Assembly: GCA_041671505.1 (NCBI GenBank)
Contig: JBAZBK010000004.1
Location: forward strand, 1-64,000
Direction: 5' to 3'
From: JACPDH01 sp041671505
Lineage (GTDB): Bacteria > Acidobacteriota > Thermoanaerobaculia > Gp7-AA8
Length of the DNA: 64,000 nt
The notes under the pieces are model-generated. The model saw only the letters and a list, made by a program, of their open reading frames with translations. It had not been told where the DNA came from and made no database searches. Each line of letters opens with the position of its first letter. The stretch's first letter is position 1. This document shows, in pieces, positions 53,781-62,852 of this stretch. The position numbers and the translations under genes are program-made.

Positions 53781-54335
53781 CTAACCGAGAGGCAGGGCGG
53801 CGATCTCGTCGTGGACGGCTCCGGACGGAAGCAGGCGGCTTTCGAACAGGGAGACGCGGTCGAGCCGGAACGGGATTTCCCCGGCGGCGGCCACCGCCCC
53901 GAGAAACGCCTCGACGGCAGGGCGGCTCCAGGAGTCGCGGAGCCGCACCAGCGTCAAGTGCGCCTTGAACTCCTTCGTGTCGAACGAGACGCCGCACGAT
54001 GCGAGCGCCTCGCGAAGCGGCGGCGCGATCGCCTCGATCGCGCCGCGCGGCTCGACCCCGATCCATCCGGCGCGCGGGTGTCGTTCGTTCGGGAAAAAGC
54101 CGCCCGACGCGAGCCTCGCGTCGACAGCCGCACGTGAAGCCACCGCCATCCCGAGCGCTTCGACGAGCGCAGGTACGACTTCCCGTCTCTGCTCTCCGAG
54201 AAATGCGAACGTCAGGTGGTAGGAATTGGCGGCGACCCAGGAACCCTTCGGGAGCTTCCCTCTCACGGACGCCGCGATCGCCGCAACGCGCGCCGCGGGA
54301 GCGTCAGCAAGCCGGTACCCGATGAACAACCTCAC
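53781..54335 (-). CDS. thpR: RNA 2',3'-cyclic phosphodiesterase
   Basis: The 184-residue 2H phosphoesterase has both catalytic motifs, YHLTFAFLGE (near 40) and AHLTLVRL (near 126). It opens cyclic phosphates at RNA ends. The start codon is GTG (MRLFIGYRL). It begins nine bases after the stop of the lyase gene, suggesting one transcript. It converges on the DUF4388 gene with a 10-base gap. Confidence 0.93.
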   Translation of the reverse strand: MRLFIGYRLADAPAARVAAIAASVRGKLPKGSWVAANSYHLTFAFLGEQRREVVPALVEALGMAVASRAAVDARLASGGFFPNERHPRAGWIGVEPRGAIEAIAPPLREALASCGVSFDTKEFKAHLTLVRLRDSWSRPAVEAFLGAVAAAGEIPFRLDRVSLFESRLLPSGAVHDEIAALPLG

Positions 54336-54344
54336 GCCGCAATC

Positions 54345-55742
54345 CTACCTCTTCCGCTTCGCTCTTCCGGTCAGCGCATCCGGCGCAAAGGCTCGCGCGA
54401 TCTCCTTGTCAGACAGAAGCTTTCTCCTTCGCACGACATCGGGAACGGCGATTCCGGTCGCTGCCGATTCCTTCGCCACGGCGGCAGCCGCCTCGTAACC
54501 GATTCGCGGATTCAGCACCGTGGCGAGAGCCGGAGAGACCGCGTGATACTCCGCGCAGCGCTCCCGGTCGGCTTCGATTCCCCGAATGCAGCGCTCGGCG
54601 ACGACCGGGACGAAGTTCGCGACAATGTCGATCGAGAAGAGCACTTCCCAGGCCATGAGCGGCATCATCACGTTGAGCTCGAGCTGCCCGGCCTGCACGG
54701 CGAGCGCCACGGCCGTGTCGGCGCCGATCACGTGGAAGCAGACCTGGTTGAGGCACTCGAGCAGCGAGGGATTCACCTTGCCCGGCATGATCGACGAACC
54801 GGGTTGCACCGCGGGAAGGCGAATCTCAGCGAGGCCGGCGCGCGGACCGGACGCCAGAAGACGCAGGTCGTTCGCAATGCGGCCGAGCTCGAGCGCGAGA
54901 TTGCGCAGCGACGACGAGACTGCAGCAACCGGCGCCTGCGACTGCATTCCTTCACGCAGGTCGGCGACGCTCCGAAGAGGCTCCCCCGTCAGGAGCCGCA
55001 GCTCCTTCACCATCGCAGCCGCGAAGCCGCGAGGCGCGTTGAGGCCCGACCCTGTCGCAGTCCCGCCGATCCCGAGCTCGAGCAGCTCCCGCCCCGCCGC
55101 CCGAACGAGTCTCCGCGCACGCATCACCGCCGAGGACCAGGCCGCGAACTCCTGGCCGAGCGTCACCGGCACCGCATCCTGCAGGTGCGTCCGTCCCGCT
55201 TTGATCACATCCTCGAACTCGTCCGCCTTGGCGCCTAACGCATCTTCCAGCGTTGCAAGGGCAGCGTCGAGGCGCGTGAGCTCCGCGAGCAACGCGAGCC
55301 GCATCGCTGTCGGAAACGTGTCGTTCGTCGACTGCGACATGTTCACGTGATCGTTCGGATGGACGCGCGTGACGCCACGGCGACGCGCGCTCGCCAGCGT
55401 GGCGACGACCTCGTTGCAGTTCATGTTGAGCGACGTCCCGGCTCCCGCCTGAAAGACATCGACGGGGAACTGCTCCAGCGCGAGCGCGGGATCGGCGAGA
55501 AGCGAGTCGCACGCCGCGATGATCGCGCCGCTTCGCGCAGCGTCGAGCCCGCCGAGACGACGGTTCACCGTCGCGGCCGCCCGCTTGATCTGCACGTACG
55601 CGCGGATCAGCGCCCAGTGACTCCGCAGCCCGCTGACAGGAAAGTTCGCTCTCGCCCGCTCGGTCTGTGCCCCCCACAGCGCACCTTCCGGAACTTCGAT
55701 CATCCCCAGCGTGTCGTGCTCGACTCGTCTTCGGACCGCCAT
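54345..55742 (-). CDS. Aspartase/fumarase superfamily lyase (aspartate ammonia-lyase-like)
   Basis: The 465-residue homotetrameric lyase has FQAGAGTSLNMNCNEV, HPNDHVNMSQSTND, RTHLQDAVPVTLGQEF and the signature GSSIMPGKVNPS. GAGTS and LQDAVP are closer to aspartate ammonia-lyase (aspartate to fumarate plus ammonia) than to class II fumarase (GSGTQ, TQDATP), but GSSIMPGKVNP is fumarase-like. The substrate is therefore left open. It faces clpB divergently across 158 bases and is followed by thpR. Confidence 0.82.
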   Translation of the reverse strand: MAVRRRVEHDTLGMIEVPEGALWGAQTERARANFPVSGLRSHWALIRAYVQIKRAAATVNRRLGGLDAARSGAIIAACDSLLADPALALEQFPVDVFQAGAGTSLNMNCNEVVATLASARRRGVTRVHPNDHVNMSQSTNDTFPTAMRLALLAELTRLDAALATLEDALGAKADEFEDVIKAGRTHLQDAVPVTLGQEFAAWSSAVMRARRLVRAAGRELLELGIGGTATGSGLNAPRGFAAAMVKELRLLTGEPLRSVADLREGMQSQAPVAAVSSSLRNLALELGRIANDLRLLASGPRAGLAEIRLPAVQPGSSIMPGKVNPSLLECLNQVCFHVIGADTAVALAVQAGQLELNVMMPLMAWEVLFSIDIVANFVPVVAERCIRGIEADRERCAEYHAVSPALATVLNPRIGYEAAAAVAKESAATGIAVPDVVRRRKLLSDKEIARAFAPDALTGRAKRKR

Positions 55743-55846
55743 CGCGTGAACCCTCCGCTGTGAGCGTTAACCCTCACTCGTCCCGAACGCATCCCGTCTC
55801 GTCAAAATATGAAATGACAGGACTCACATTTCGGTTAGACGCTACA

Positions 55847-55867
55847 GTTGAGTGTACCGCAGTCAAG
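55847..55867 (+). promoter_or_regulatory. HAIR-like HspR operator upstream of clpB
   Basis: GTTGAGT-N7-AGTCAAG differs from the HspR consensus CTTGAGT-N7-ACTCAAG by one base in each half and keeps the 7-base spacing. It lies 33 bases before the clpB ATG in an AT-rich segment. HspR regulation of clpB through HAIR is known in actinobacteria; the site here is inferred from sequence only. Confidence 0.55.
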
Positions 55868-55900
55868 TTTATCCATTGACGCTGCGTGCGAGGTAAAGAT

Positions 55901-58522
55901 ATGAATTTCAATAAGTTAACCATCAAAGCGCAAGAGGCTGTCGTAGCCGGGCAGAGTCTTGCACGCGAAGCAGGCCACGCGGAGTACACCCCCGAGCATC
56001 TACTCCTCGCTCTCTTACGGCAGGAGGGAGGCATCGTTTCGCCCCTTCTCGCAAAGCTCGGAGCGCGCCCGGGAGACCTCGAGGTGGAGCTGGCGAAGGA
56101 GCTCTCCCGTCGCGCCAAAGTGGAAGGCAACGCCGGCGAGCCGGCACCTTCCTCCACGCTACGCGCCGCGTTCGATCACGCAGACGCGGCGACCGCGTCG
56201 TTCAAAGACGAGTTCGTTTCGACCGAGCACCTCCTTCTCGGCATCGCCGCCGCGAAGGGCTCGTCGGCCGCGACGCTTCTCGCATCCGTGGGAGCGAAGG
56301 GCGACGCTCTTCTCAAGGCCCTGCAGTCGCTTCGCGGCTCGCAGCGGGTCACCGATCAGAATCCAGAGGACAAGTACCAGGCGCTCACGCGTTACGCGCG
56401 CGACCTGACCGACCTCGCGCGCCGCGGAAAGCTCGATCCGGTCATCGGCCGTGACGAAGAGATCCGTCGCGTGATCCAGGTGCTCTCGCGCCGCACGAAG
56501 AACAATCCCGTTCTGATCGGCGAGCCAGGCGTCGGAAAGACCGCGATCGCCGAGGGGCTCGCGCGCCGCGTCGTCGAAGGCGACGTGCCGGAGAGCCTGA
56601 AGAACAGGCGCGTCGTCTCGCTCGACCTCGGCGCTCTCATCGCCGGCGCGAAGTACCGCGGCGAGTTCGAGGACCGTCTCAAGGCGGTCATCAAGGAAGT
56701 CGAGGAATCGGAAGGGAACGTCATTCTCTTCATCGACGAGCTGCACACCCTCGTCGGCGCGGGCGCCGCCGAGGGCGCGATGGACGCGTCGAACCTGCTC
56801 AAGCCGGCGCTTGCGCGGGGCGAGCTCCGCGCCATCGGCGCGACCACGCTTTCCGAGTACCAGAAGTACATCGAAAAGGACGCGGCTCTCGAGCGCCGCT
56901 TCCAGCCCGTCTACGTCGGCGAGCCTAACGTCGCCGACACGATCGCGATCCTTCGCGGCCTCAAGGAGCGCTACGAGGTCCATCACGGCGTGAAGATCCA
57001 GGACTCCGCGGTCATTGCCGCGGCGACCCTGTCGCACCGCTACATCGCCGATCGATTCCTTCCCGACAAAGCGATCGACCTGATCGACGAGGCCGCGTCG
57101 CGCCTCCGCATCGAGATCGACTCGATGCCGACCGAGATCGACGAGATCGAGCGCAGGATCCGCCAGCTTCAGATCGAGAAGCAGGCGCTCTCGAAGGAGA
57201 CCGACGCGCTGAGCGCCGAGCGCCTCCGCGCCATCGAGGCGCAGCTCGCCGGGCTCCAGGAGCGCTCCTCGGGGCTCAAGGCGCAGTGGCAAAACGAGAA
57301 GGCGATCATCGCGACGATCCGCGACCTCAAGCAGCAGGTCGAGAAGGCTCGTGAAGATGCGCTCCGGGCCGAGCGCGACGGCGAGCTCAGCCAGGCGGCG
57401 GAGCTGCGTTACGGCACGCTCCCGGCGCTCAATGCGAAGCTCGAGGCCGAGTCGGCTCACCTCGCGTCGATCCAGGGATCGGGAGGCCTCCTCAAGGAGG
57501 AAGTCACCGAGGAAGACGTCGCCGAGATCGTCTCGAAGTGGACCGGAATCCCCGTCACGCGAATGATGGAGAGCGAGATCCAGAAACTCGTGCGCATGGA
57601 GACACGTCTCGGCGAACGCGTCATCGGCCAGGAAGAAGCGGTCGCCGCCGTCTCCAACGCCGTGCGCCGTTCGCGTGCCGGCCTCCAGGATCCTTCGCGG
57701 CCGATCGGATCGTTCATCTTCATGGGCCCGACCGGAGTCGGCAAGACCGAACTGGCTCGCGCCCTCGCCGAGTTCCTCTTCGACGACGAGCAGGCGCTCG
57801 TGCGCATCGACATGTCGGAGTACATGGAGCGCCATGCCGTCGCGCGGCTCATCGGCGCCCCTCCCGGATACGTCGGCTACGACGAGGGCGGCCAGCTGAC
57901 CGAGGCGATCCGCCGGCGGCCGTACGCCGTCATCCTGTTCGACGAGATCGAGAAGGCGCACCCCGAGGTGTTCAACGTGATGCTCCAGATCCTCGACGAC
58001 GGGCGCCTTACCGACTCGAAGGGGCGCACGGTCGACTTCAGGAACACCGTCGTGATCATGACCTCGAACGTCGGATCGCAGTACATCCACGACTTCCAGC
58101 AGTCGGGCCAGTCGCCTGACGAGCGGGCGGAGATGGAGCGCCTCGTGAACCACGAGCTTCATGCGCGGTTCCGTCCCGAGTTCCTCAACCGGATCGACGA
58201 GATCACGATCTTCCACGCGCTCGGCCGCGGCGACATCGCGGCGATCGTCGGTCTCCAGCTTCGCCGCGTCGCGTCGCTGCTCGACGACAAGAAGCTTTCG
58301 CTCGAGGTCAGCGACGAGGCGAAGGAGCTGCTCGCGAACGAGGGCTACGATCCGGCGTTTGGCGCGCGCCCCCTCAAGAGGGCGATTCAGCGCCGGCTCG
58401 TCGACCCGCTCGCGATGAAGCTGCTGGAGGGCTCGTTCAAGCCAGGCGACACCGTCTTCGTCACCGCGCGCAACGGCGCGATCGCGCTGTCGCAGGTTCC
58501 CGAGCCGCAGCACGTCCACTGA
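55901..58522 (+). CDS. clpB: ATP-dependent disaggregase ClpB
   Basis: The 873-residue Hsp100 chaperone rescues aggregated proteins with DnaK. The N-domain opens MNFNKLTIKAQEAVVAGQSL. AAA-1 has Walker A GEPGVGKTAIAEG (near 207) and LDLGALIAGAKYRGEFE. A middle coiled-coil domain (about 400-520) distinguishes ClpB from ClpA/ClpC. AAA-2 has GPTGVGKTELA (near 608) and VGYDEGGQLTEAIRRRPY. The GTG at 55886 is in frame, but ATG 55901 fits ClpB N-termini. A HAIR-like operator lies upstream and a hairpin downstream. Confidence 0.97.
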   Translation: MNFNKLTIKAQEAVVAGQSLAREAGHAEYTPEHLLLALLRQEGGIVSPLLAKLGARPGDLEVELAKELSRRAKVEGNAGEPAPSSTLRAAFDHADAATASFKDEFVSTEHLLLGIAAAKGSSAATLLASVGAKGDALLKALQSLRGSQRVTDQNPEDKYQALTRYARDLTDLARRGKLDPVIGRDEEIRRVIQVLSRRTKNNPVLIGEPGVGKTAIAEGLARRVVEGDVPESLKNRRVVSLDLGALIAGAKYRGEFEDRLKAVIKEVEESEGNVILFIDELHTLVGAGAAEGAMDASNLLKPALARGELRAIGATTLSEYQKYIEKDAALERRFQPVYVGEPNVADTIAILRGLKERYEVHHGVKIQDSAVIAAATLSHRYIADRFLPDKAIDLIDEAASRLRIEIDSMPTEIDEIERRIRQLQIEKQALSKETDALSAERLRAIEAQLAGLQERSSGLKAQWQNEKAIIATIRDLKQQVEKAREDALRAERDGELSQAAELRYGTLPALNAKLEAESAHLASIQGSGGLLKEEVTEEDVAEIVSKWTGIPVTRMMESEIQKLVRMETRLGERVIGQEEAVAAVSNAVRRSRAGLQDPSRPIGSFIFMGPTGVGKTELARALAEFLFDDEQALVRIDMSEYMERHAVARLIGAPPGYVGYDEGGQLTEAIRRRPYAVILFDEIEKAHPEVFNVMLQILDDGRLTDSKGRTVDFRNTVVIMTSNVGSQYIHDFQQSGQSPDERAEMERLVNHELHARFRPEFLNRIDEITIFHALGRGDIAAIVGLQLRRVASLLDDKKLSLEVSDEAKELLANEGYDPAFGARPLKRAIQRRLVDPLAMKLLEGSFKPGDTVFVTARNGAIALSQVPEPQHVH

Positions 58523-58531
58523 GCTTCGGGA

Positions 58532-58563
58532 CCGGGCCGTGCGCCATCCGTGGCACGGCCCGG
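58532..58563 (+). terminator. Hairpin downstream of clpB
   Basis: CCGGGCCGTGC pairs with GCACGGCCCGG around a 10-base loop nine bases after the clpB stop. There is no T-run. Confidence 0.6.
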
Positions 58564-58661
58564 CTCACCGGGGCGCGCGCCAGCGAACACCCGGCGCGCC
58601 TCGCGCTCGTGTTTGCTGGACACTCCGGCTCGTTCGATGCTAGAAGATTCGACCAGTCTCG

Positions 58662-59432
58662 ATGTCGACGCTCGGATACATCCTGGTCTTCTCCCTCGCA
58701 GGAAGCCTTCTGTCGATGGTCGGCGGCTTCATCGTGCTCTCGCGCGGCGGTCTCGCCGAGCGGGTTTCCCGGATCGCGGCCCCGTTCGCGGCGGGCGCGC
58801 TTCTCGGCACCGCCTTTCTCGACCTGCTCCCCGAAGCAGCGGAGAGCGGCGGGCCTGAGGTCGGAGCGTGGGCCCTCGTCGGGATGCTCGTCTTCTTCTT
58901 TCTCGAGCGGTTCGTGCTCGAGTTCCACCACCAGCACACGCACGAGCACGAGCACGAACACGAGCAGGGCGAGAATGCGCGGCGCGCCGCGACGATCCCG
59001 ATGGTGATCATCGGTGACACGCTGCACAACGCCATCGACGGGGTCGTGATCGCAGGCACATTCCTGGTCAGCGTTCCGCTCGGCGTCGCGACGACGATCG
59101 CAGTCTCGATGCACGAGATCCCGCAGGAGATCGGCGACTTCGGCCTGCTGCTGCACCGCGGAGTCGACCGGAAGCGCGTGGTGATCTACAACGTCATCTC
59201 CGCGCTCGCCACCGTCGTCGCGGCGCTCGTCACCTACTTCATCGGCAAGAGCGTGCTCACGGTGCTTCCCTACTTCCTCGCCGTGACAGCCGGCTTCTTC
59301 ATTTACATCGCAGCGTCCGACCTGATCCCCGAGCTGCACAGGCGGCGCGGCGGCACGGCGGGACGGCTCGACCCGCTCGTGCTGCTCGCCGGCATCGCGC
59401 TCATCTGGATCACCGTCCGGATGCTCGAATAG
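58662..59432 (+). CDS. ZIP-family divalent metal transporter
   Basis: The 256-residue inner-membrane protein has eight helices. A His-rich cytoplasmic loop (alternating HE pairs, about 88-101) lies between helices 3 and 4. The metal-site motifs are DTLHNAIDGVVIAG in helix 4 and SMHEIPQEIGDFGLL in helix 5. Family knowledge: moves zinc, iron or manganese into the cytoplasm; the metal is not determined. The methyltransferase-like gene begins 11 bases after its stop. Confidence 0.93.
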   Translation: MSTLGYILVFSLAGSLLSMVGGFIVLSRGGLAERVSRIAAPFAAGALLGTAFLDLLPEAAESGGPEVGAWALVGMLVFFFLERFVLEFHHQHTHEHEHEHEQGENARRAATIPMVIIGDTLHNAIDGVVIAGTFLVSVPLGVATTIAVSMHEIPQEIGDFGLLLHRGVDRKRVVIYNVISALATVVAALVTYFIGKSVLTVLPYFLAVTAGFFIYIAASDLIPELHRRRGGTAGRLDPLVLLAGIALIWITVRMLE

Positions 59433-59443
59433 GCGCCTCATCC

Positions 59444-60052
59444 ATGCGACGAACACGCCTTCACATCGGCTGCGGCCCGCAGATTCTCGCCGGCTGGACT
59501 AACGTCGACAACCAGACCTATCCGGGCGTCGACCACGTCCTCGACGTCACCCTCGGGCTGCCCTTCACCGACGCCGAGTACGTCTTCGCCGAGCACTTCA
59601 TCGAGCACCTCTCGTTCGACGACGGCCTGAACTTCATGCGCGAGTGCCGCCGCGTGCTCGCCGACGATGGCATCCTTCGCCTGACGACGCCTAACCTGGA
59701 CTGGGTCATGGAGACGCACTACCGTCGCGAGAGCTGGTCGTCCGACGCCGATGCGATCGACTCCTGCTTCCGGACGAACCGCGCCTTCCGCGGCTGGGGA
59801 CACCAGTTCCTCTACAACCGCCAGTCGCTGAGCGCGGCGGCGAGCCTCGCCGGATTCGGCTTGGTCGAGATCTGCACCTACGGAGAGAGCCGCCACGAAC
59901 TGCTGCGCGGCATCGAGCGCCACGAAACCTATCCCGACATCCCGTCGCTCCCGCACATTCTCGTCGTCGAGTTGAGCGGCAGAGGATCGGAAAGGTCGCC
60001 CCGGATGCTCGGCGCGATCGACGAGTTCCGCAGCGCGATCGACACGATCTGA
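59444..60052 (+). CDS. SAM-dependent methyltransferase-like protein
   Basis: The 202-residue protein begins with RLHIGCGPQILAGWTNVDN, the SAM-binding motif I region (GCGP). DVTLGLPFTDAEYVFAEHFIEHL follows in two family blocks, and RRVLADDGILRLTTPNLD forms the last fold strands. This variant, with INVD-like acidic residue and EHLxxxDG, is common in polysaccharide clusters. The substrate is unknown. It follows the ZIP gene closely and converges on the protease gene. Confidence 0.82.
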   Translation: MRRTRLHIGCGPQILAGWTNVDNQTYPGVDHVLDVTLGLPFTDAEYVFAEHFIEHLSFDDGLNFMRECRRVLADDGILRLTTPNLDWVMETHYRRESWSSDADAIDSCFRTNRAFRGWGHQFLYNRQSLSAAASLAGFGLVEICTYGESRHELLRGIERHETYPDIPSLPHILVVELSGRGSERSPRMLGAIDEFRSAIDTI

Positions 60053-60069
60053 AGGGGCGTCGCCGCGCG

Positions 60070-61908
60070 TCAGAACGCCTGCGTGTCGGCGTCGCCGCAG
60101 TACGACCCGGCCTGCTTCGTGTACGTCTTGACCACGCCCGTCGCCGTGTCGGTCACCGTCATCGTGAACTCGAAGTCGGTCAGCCCGCCGTAGAAGACCC
60201 AGAAGCGGCCGCTCAGCTTTCGCCCGTCGAGCATCTTCACGAAGACCTCGGGGTTACCCGACTGGCCGGTGAACGCGGGGAGGGAGAAGTAGCCGAACAG
60301 GTCGTTCTCCGCCAGCGCGTAGCCGGCGGCGCGCTCGCCCGTGCGAACGTCGCGCGCGACGAGCGTGACCCGGAACCGGGAGTCGAGCAGGCAGAGATTC
60401 GCGGTTCCCGGCGTACATGGCTCCACGTCGGGAGGCGCCAGCCACCGCTGCAACGTCCCGAACGAGCTGGCAAATGCGCCGTCCACCGCGGAGTTCTGCT
60501 CCGCATCGCAGGCGTCGGAGAGATTGTTCCCGCAGCGGCCGTAGAGCTGCCCCACGATCTTGAGGCCGTCGGCGAGGAATGCCGGGGCTCCGGAGCTTCC
60601 CCCTCGTGTCGCGCCGACTTCGTTCTTGGAGTAAATGAACGTGCCCGGAACCAGGCCGGGGCACTCCCCAGGTGTCGGTACGGCGGACACCACGTGCTTC
60701 GAGAACATCTGCGGTCCGCCATCGGGATGAGCGATGCGAAGAAGCTCTACTCCGCCAGCCGCATCGAGGGGCGCGGAGCTCCATCCGAGATAGAACCGTC
60801 CCGAAGGCGGCGCCTGGGAGAGTCGCAGCAGGGTAAAGTCGGGTTCGCCCGCCCCGACGACGCCGGTCGCGACCAATGTCGTCCCGAGGGTCCGCGGCAG
60901 GCCGCTCTGATTGGGAGAGGGCCCGGCGCACGTCGCGTTGCGGTAATCCCAGAAGAGCTCCGCCGACTTCGCGGATGCGGCGCTGTTCACGCAGTGATTG
61001 GCGGTTAGGAAGTATGGGATCACGCTCCCCGCGGTCGTGTTGACGAGCGCTCCCGAGCAGACGTACGAGGTGCTGTCGCGCTCGAAGAGAATCATTGCGA
61101 CGGAGCGCGAGGCATCGTCGAGGGTGGCGGGGGCCTCTCCGCTCGCGCACCGCACGTCCCTGAAGCAGTCGGGAAGCGCTTCGCCCTGCGCGGCAGGAAT
61201 GGCCGACGGAGCGAACCGCGGATTCTCGAGGTGGGCGACTGCCGCAACGCTCAGGCGTGCGGACGAAAGATCGACAGATCCGCGCGGAAATTGCAACTCG
61301 AGGTAAAGCGTGCTCGAGAACACCGTGTTCGTCCAGACCGGATCGGCGTGCGTTCCGCCGAGCTCGAGCGGCCCGTGAACCTCACCCGACCGGTTGTAGA
61401 CGTACGCGACAGTTCCCGCGGGAAGCGAGACCTGCTCGAGGCGGAGTCGCACGGCACCCGCGCCCCGGCTTTCGAAGCCGGCGGTCCAGACGAATCGATC
61501 GGCGTTGCGTTCGAGGAGGCCACCACCCAACCTCTCTCCCGGTTCGGGCAGAGTTTTTTGCTGCGAGAGGTCGAAGCCCGCGGGAGCCGCGAACGGGCGC
61601 GCGATGCCGACCGCGACGAGGTCCCCCGACGTCAGCGTCGCGTCGAGCCTGCTCCGCTCCGCCGCGGCGAGAGGGCCGAGGGAATGAAGCTCGGCTGACG
61701 TTAGGCGAGGGGCGGCATAGGAAAGATCGCGAAGCGTGGCGAGCTTCAGCGCCGGAGACGCCACTCCCGGCGCGCCGTCCACTTCAATCGGACGGATCTG
61801 ACCGGACGGCACGGCGGAGTCGCGAGGCGACGCGGGCTCGGGGCTTCCGGCGCCCGCACTCAGCGTCACGCAGCACAACATGGTGACAATTGAAAATACC
61901 GCTCTCAT
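60070..61908 (-). CDS. Secreted trypsin-fold serine protease with shared C-terminal domain
   Basis: The 612-residue exported protein starts MRAVFSIVTMLCCVTLSAGA. A propeptide-like and beta-rich region runs to about 240. The catalytic domain has His304 (TANHCV), Asp357 (EPDFTLL) and Ser439 (GGSSGAP), plus several cysteines, recalling lysyl-endopeptidase-like proteases. Residues about 496-612 form a separate domain starting CTPGTANLCLLDSRFRVTL and ending FWVFYGGLTDFEF, TVTDTATG and ADTQAF. The domain's opening recurs in the metalloprotease at 62853. ATG 61908 is chosen over GTG 61935 because it precedes the signal peptide. Confidence 0.88.
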   Translation of the reverse strand: MRAVFSIVTMLCCVTLSAGAGSPEPASPRDSAVPSGQIRPIEVDGAPGVASPALKLATLRDLSYAAPRLTSAELHSLGPLAAAERSRLDATLTSGDLVAVGIARPFAAPAGFDLSQQKTLPEPGERLGGGLLERNADRFVWTAGFESRGAGAVRLRLEQVSLPAGTVAYVYNRSGEVHGPLELGGTHADPVWTNTVFSSTLYLELQFPRGSVDLSSARLSVAAVAHLENPRFAPSAIPAAQGEALPDCFRDVRCASGEAPATLDDASRSVAMILFERDSTSYVCSGALVNTTAGSVIPYFLTANHCVNSAASAKSAELFWDYRNATCAGPSPNQSGLPRTLGTTLVATGVVGAGEPDFTLLRLSQAPPSGRFYLGWSSAPLDAAGGVELLRIAHPDGGPQMFSKHVVSAVPTPGECPGLVPGTFIYSKNEVGATRGGSSGAPAFLADGLKIVGQLYGRCGNNLSDACDAEQNSAVDGAFASSFGTLQRWLAPPDVEPCTPGTANLCLLDSRFRVTLVARDVRTGERAAGYALAENDLFGYFSLPAFTGQSGNPEVFVKMLDGRKLSGRFWVFYGGLTDFEFTMTVTDTATGVVKTYTKQAGSYCGDADTQAF

Positions 61909-62087
61909 TCCAGTCTCGGTAAGTTGGTCGAACACCTGCGCCCGTCGCGCAATTTCTCGCTCTTCCTGCCGGTGCCGGAACAGCTGCTATCGAAAGGTAG
62001 TAACCATTTCAGGAAGTAGACGGCGCTATCATTACGTTCTCCCGTCAAATACCACTCCAGTCACCTGGGCACTAGAAGGAGACGTCC

Positions 62088-62840
62088 ATGCAACGCTGTC
62101 GCTCGACCGTGCGCTCGTTAGTCGCACTCATCATCGTCACCGCCGCCACCGCGATACCCGCGGAGGCAGCAACTGTAAGGCGCCTGGAGCTCGACGAGCT
62201 TCGCGCGCGCGCCGAGTCCGTCTTCTCGGGACAGGTTCTCGGTACGAGCACGAGACTCGACAGCGACGGCCGGATGGTCTGGACCGACTACTCGATCGAG
62301 GTCGCAGAGACGCTCGCCGGGCGCGATCCCGGCACGGTGACGACACTCACCTTCGCCGGCGGCACCATCGAAGGGCACAGCATCGGCGTGCCGGGCGTGC
62401 CGGAGCTTCGCGTGGGCGATCACTACGTCTTCTTCATCGAGCCGCGTCCCGATGCCTCCAGGCCAGCGCTCATGCCGACCGTGGGCTGGGGCCAGGGTCT
62501 GTACAGGATCGTACGCATGAATGAGGGAAAGACGTCGACGACCGCGCTCGTCTCGGCCGACGGCGAGCCGCTCGAAATCGCAGCGGACGGATCGCTCGCA
62601 CGAGGCTCTTCCGTAACCGTCTCGGGTGACACGATCGTCGAACCCGGACCCGCCACTCGCGACGGCGTCCGCGTGCAGAAAACGAGCATTGAGACTCCGG
62701 ACGGCGTGGTGAGGCCGATCACGGCGACTCCCGAAGCAGCGCAGCCTGCGACGCCGCCGGCGCGGACCTTCGCGACGTTCGACGACCTCCGGCTCTTCGC
62801 GCAGGGGCGCCTCGGCGCCGCCTCGGTCAGGAACCGGTAA
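62088..62840 (+). CDS. Secreted protein of unknown function upstream of the metalloprotease
   Basis: The 250-residue protein has a signal peptide ending AEAA. The mature part has ELRARAESVFSGQVLGTST and YSIEVAETLAG, resembling small beta-barrel proteins found before matrixin genes. GDHYVFFIEP and WGQGLYRIV follow, then a Pro/Ala-rich linker (PATPPAR) and FATFDDLRLFAQGRL at the end. No catalytic motif is seen. AAGGAG before the ATG is a strong ribosome-binding site. It is 12 bases upstream of the metalloprotease, so the two are probably co-expressed. Confidence 0.78.
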   Translation: MQRCRSTVRSLVALIIVTAATAIPAEAATVRRLELDELRARAESVFSGQVLGTSTRLDSDGRMVWTDYSIEVAETLAGRDPGTVTTLTFAGGTIEGHSIGVPGVPELRVGDHYVFFIEPRPDASRPALMPTVGWGQGLYRIVRMNEGKTSTTALVSADGEPLEIAADGSLARGSSVTVSGDTIVEPGPATRDGVRVQKTSIETPDGVVRPITATPEAAQPATPPARTFATFDDLRLFAQGRLGAASVRNR

Positions 62841-62852
62841 GGAGAGACGACG

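Noticed and set aside
54345..55742. Firm call as class II fumarase
   Set aside because: GAGTS and LQDAVP are aspartase-like while GSSIMPGKVNP is fumarase-like; motifs alone do not settle the substrate.
55834..55860. CIRCE (HrcA) operator before clpB
   Set aside because: TTAGACGCT and GAGTGTACC match the TTAGCACTC-N9-GAGTGCTAA consensus poorly and the spacing is wrong; the overlapping HAIR-like site fits far better.
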